Source: an uncultured Candidatus Nemicrothrix sp. (GTDB lineage: Bacteria > Actinomycetota > Acidimicrobiia > Acidimicrobiales > Acidimicrobilacustridaceae). From it: 6,277 bases of DNA. The notes under the pieces were generated by a model. It made no database searches and was not told where the DNA came from. It worked only from the letters and a program-made list of their open reading frames with translations. Below, piece by piece: positions 5,189-6,277 of the stretch. Within the stretch, counting starts at the first letter, position 1. Each line of letters starts with the position of its first letter. Position numbers and translations under genes: made by a program. Location of the stretch: positions 1-6,277 of the forward strand of contig CAIKHC010000205.1 in assembly GCA_903827085.1 (NCBI GenBank). The letters are read 5' to 3'.

Positions 5189-6037
5189 GGAAAATTCGCA
5201 AATAGCAAAGCGCTCGCTGGAGCCAGTTTCGGTGTCCTCAAAAGCGAAAAGAAACTCGCCGCCATTCCTGCAGTCTCGGCGCTCACCTGCGGAGTGATCG
5301 CGGTTGCCGTTGGTGGCGGCGTTGTTCTCACTGCCGATTTCATTGCCAATCCGGCACCCGGCCAAGATGATTTTTCTCTCACCCCTGCGTCATGGGTGAT
5401 CGGCATCGTCGGATTGTTCATTATCGGCCTCGTGTCGCAGATGTTCGCCGCCACTCTGATCGCTGCAGCCAACGAACGACTCAACGGTGGCAGCTTCACC
5501 ATGGGTCAGGCCTTTTCCAAGGCAACAACTCGCACGCCTTCCATTCTCGGTTGGTCGGCGATCAACTCGACAGTTGGTCTCGTTCTTCAAGCAATTCGCG
5601 ACAAAGCCGGCTTCCTCGGCGACGTTGCTGCTGGTCTTATCGGTGCAGCCTGGAACGTGGTGACCTGGCTCGTGCTTCCGATCATCATCATCGAGGGCAT
5701 CGGCCCAATCGCTGCAATTAAGAAATCTGCAAATCTCTTGAAAACGACCTGGGGCGAGAACCTCTTCGCACAGGCCGGCATTGGCCTCATCGGGTTCCTC
5801 CTGATGCTGCCGGGCATCTTGATCTTCGGCGGATTGAGCTTCGCCCTTCCCGTCGTCGGCATTCCGCTTCTGTTCATCTGGGTTGTCGTCATCAGCTGCC
5901 TGATGTCCGCACTCGGCGCGATCTACCGCACTGCGTTGTATCGCTTTGCCGTCGGACTCCCCAATGGCGACGCGTTCACGCAGGATGAACTCTCCGGAGC
6001 CTTCAAGACAAAGGTGAAGTCCGGACGCATGCGCTAA
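5186..6037 (+). CDS. Multi-pass membrane protein of unknown function (DUF6159-like)
   Basis: A 283-residue integral membrane protein. A short amphipathic N-terminus containing SFGVLKSEKKLAAIPAVS (14-31) leads into hydrophobic segments at roughly 27-50, 69-95, 118-136, 148-172, 195-220 and 222-248, so about six helices. The soluble tail is short and basic. The opening (a segment ending in K-x-x-K-L-x-x-x-P before helix 1), the IIIIEGIGPIAAIKKSANLLKTTWG stretch at 166-190 (written here in outline: an Ile run, EG, then KKSxxLLKxTWG), and the overall size recall the family listed as DUF6159; this is from memory and not searched. No transport or enzymatic motif is visible. The start is ATG at 5186, 6 nt after TAGGGT. 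It has its own promoter, under a strong dyad, so it is probably regulated separately from the phosphatase 26 bp upstream. It ends 6 bp before the convergent acyltransferase. Confidence 0.82.
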   Translation: MGKFANSKALAGASFGVLKSEKKLAAIPAVSALTCGVIAVAVGGGVVLTADFIANPAPGQDDFSLTPASWVIGIVGLFIIGLVSQMFAATLIAAANERLNGGSFTMGQAFSKATTRTPSILGWSAINSTVGLVLQAIRDKAGFLGDVAAGLIGAAWNVVTWLVLPIIIIEGIGPIAAIKKSANLLKTTWGENLFAQAGIGLIGFLLMLPGILIFGGLSFALPVVGIPLLFIWVVVISCLMSALGAIYRTALYRFAVGLPNGDAFTQDELSGAFKTKVKSGRMR

Positions 6038-6043
6038 TCGGCG

Positions 6044-6277
6044 TTAGCTGCCGGATTCTTCAGTCGGCCGAACTCCCACGGGCCAACCTTCGACAACAAC
6101 AACTTCATTCGTAAGCGGCGGGACCCAACCTTCACCGTCGATCCAACGACGCACGACACGACCCGGCACGCCTACGACAACGCTGTGATCGGGAATATCC
6201 CCGCGCACAACAGCACCAGCAGCGATCGCGCAGTTACGACCAATGTTGGCGCCCGGCAACACCACAACGTTTGTGCC
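6044..6277 (-). CDS. Hexapeptide-repeat acyltransferase, C-terminal part (5' end outside window)
   Basis: The minus-strand frame is open to the window edge and reads GTNVVVLPGANIGRNC, then AIAAGAVVRGDIPDHSVVVG and VPGRVVRRW, ending at TAA (6046-6044). This is the final coils and exit loop of a left-handed beta-helix transferase: isoleucine/valine-led hexapeptides, the GAVV-x-x-D(I/V)P turn and the GVPG(R)V(V/I) end seen in sugar O-acetyltransferases, serine acetyltransferases and their relatives. Such enzymes act as trimers moving an acyl group from acyl-CoA to a hydroxyl or amine. A tail of about 30 residues follows the helix. The GTG at 6265 is an internal Val codon in mid-repeat, not the start, because family residues continue upstream of it to 6277. 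The acceptor cannot be told from this part. Confidence 0.82.
   Translation of the reverse strand, partial: GTNVVVLPGANIGRNCAIAAGAVVRGDIPDHSVVVGVPGRVVRRWIDGEGWVPPLTNEVVVVEGWPVGVRPTEESGS

Noticed and set aside
6044..6265. GTG at 6265 as the start of a 73-codon gene
   Set aside because: Hexapeptide-repeat residues continue upstream in frame to the window edge, so the GTG is an internal Val codon of a truncated gene.

Overview
The window looks like chromosomal DNA of a fairly GC-rich actinobacterium. An Acidimicrobiia-type lineage is my guess, not proven. The reasons are GC-biased third positions, GTG and other non-ATG starts, clustered short-chain dehydrogenases (SDRs), and three genes whose start codon lies exactly 6 nt after a TANNNT -10 hexamer, which is the layout of actinobacterial leaderless transcripts. 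I see no tRNA, rRNA, CRISPR array, transposase or insertion sequence.

Region 1 (1-2405) is an SDR cluster of four genes. It opens with the last 33 codons of one SDR, readable only in frame 2, whose stop overlaps the start of the next SDR (96-950) by 8 bp. That gene meets a minus-strand pair tail to tail with a 14-bp overlap. The pair is read 2405->1710 then 1713->937 and joined by an ATGA overlap. Its first member has the Rossmann SDR fold but has lost the whole catalytic tetrad, and the second keeps Ser-Tyr-Lys. This suggests a pseudoenzyme made together with an active partner. The substrate cannot be read from the sequence.

Region 2 (2406-4540) begins with a 75-bp divergent promoter region. 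A DHA2-like MFS exporter/permease (2481-3911) follows, and 2 nt after it comes a small protein resembling EthD-like dimeric alpha+beta-barrel proteins (3914-4540). These two are probably one transcription unit.

Region 3 (4541-6277) holds a low-molecular-weight phosphatase with YwlE-like active-site residues, then a six-segment membrane protein and the 3' end of a convergent hexapeptide-repeat acyltransferase. The phosphatase appears to start at an ATC codon on a leaderless mRNA. The membrane protein has a 28-bp near-perfect dyad covering both its -10 box and its ATG, which looks like an operator or an mRNA structure.

Most genes are packed with overlaps or gaps of only a few bases. No gene-free stretch exceeds 80 bases, and I found no convincing intrinsic terminator.
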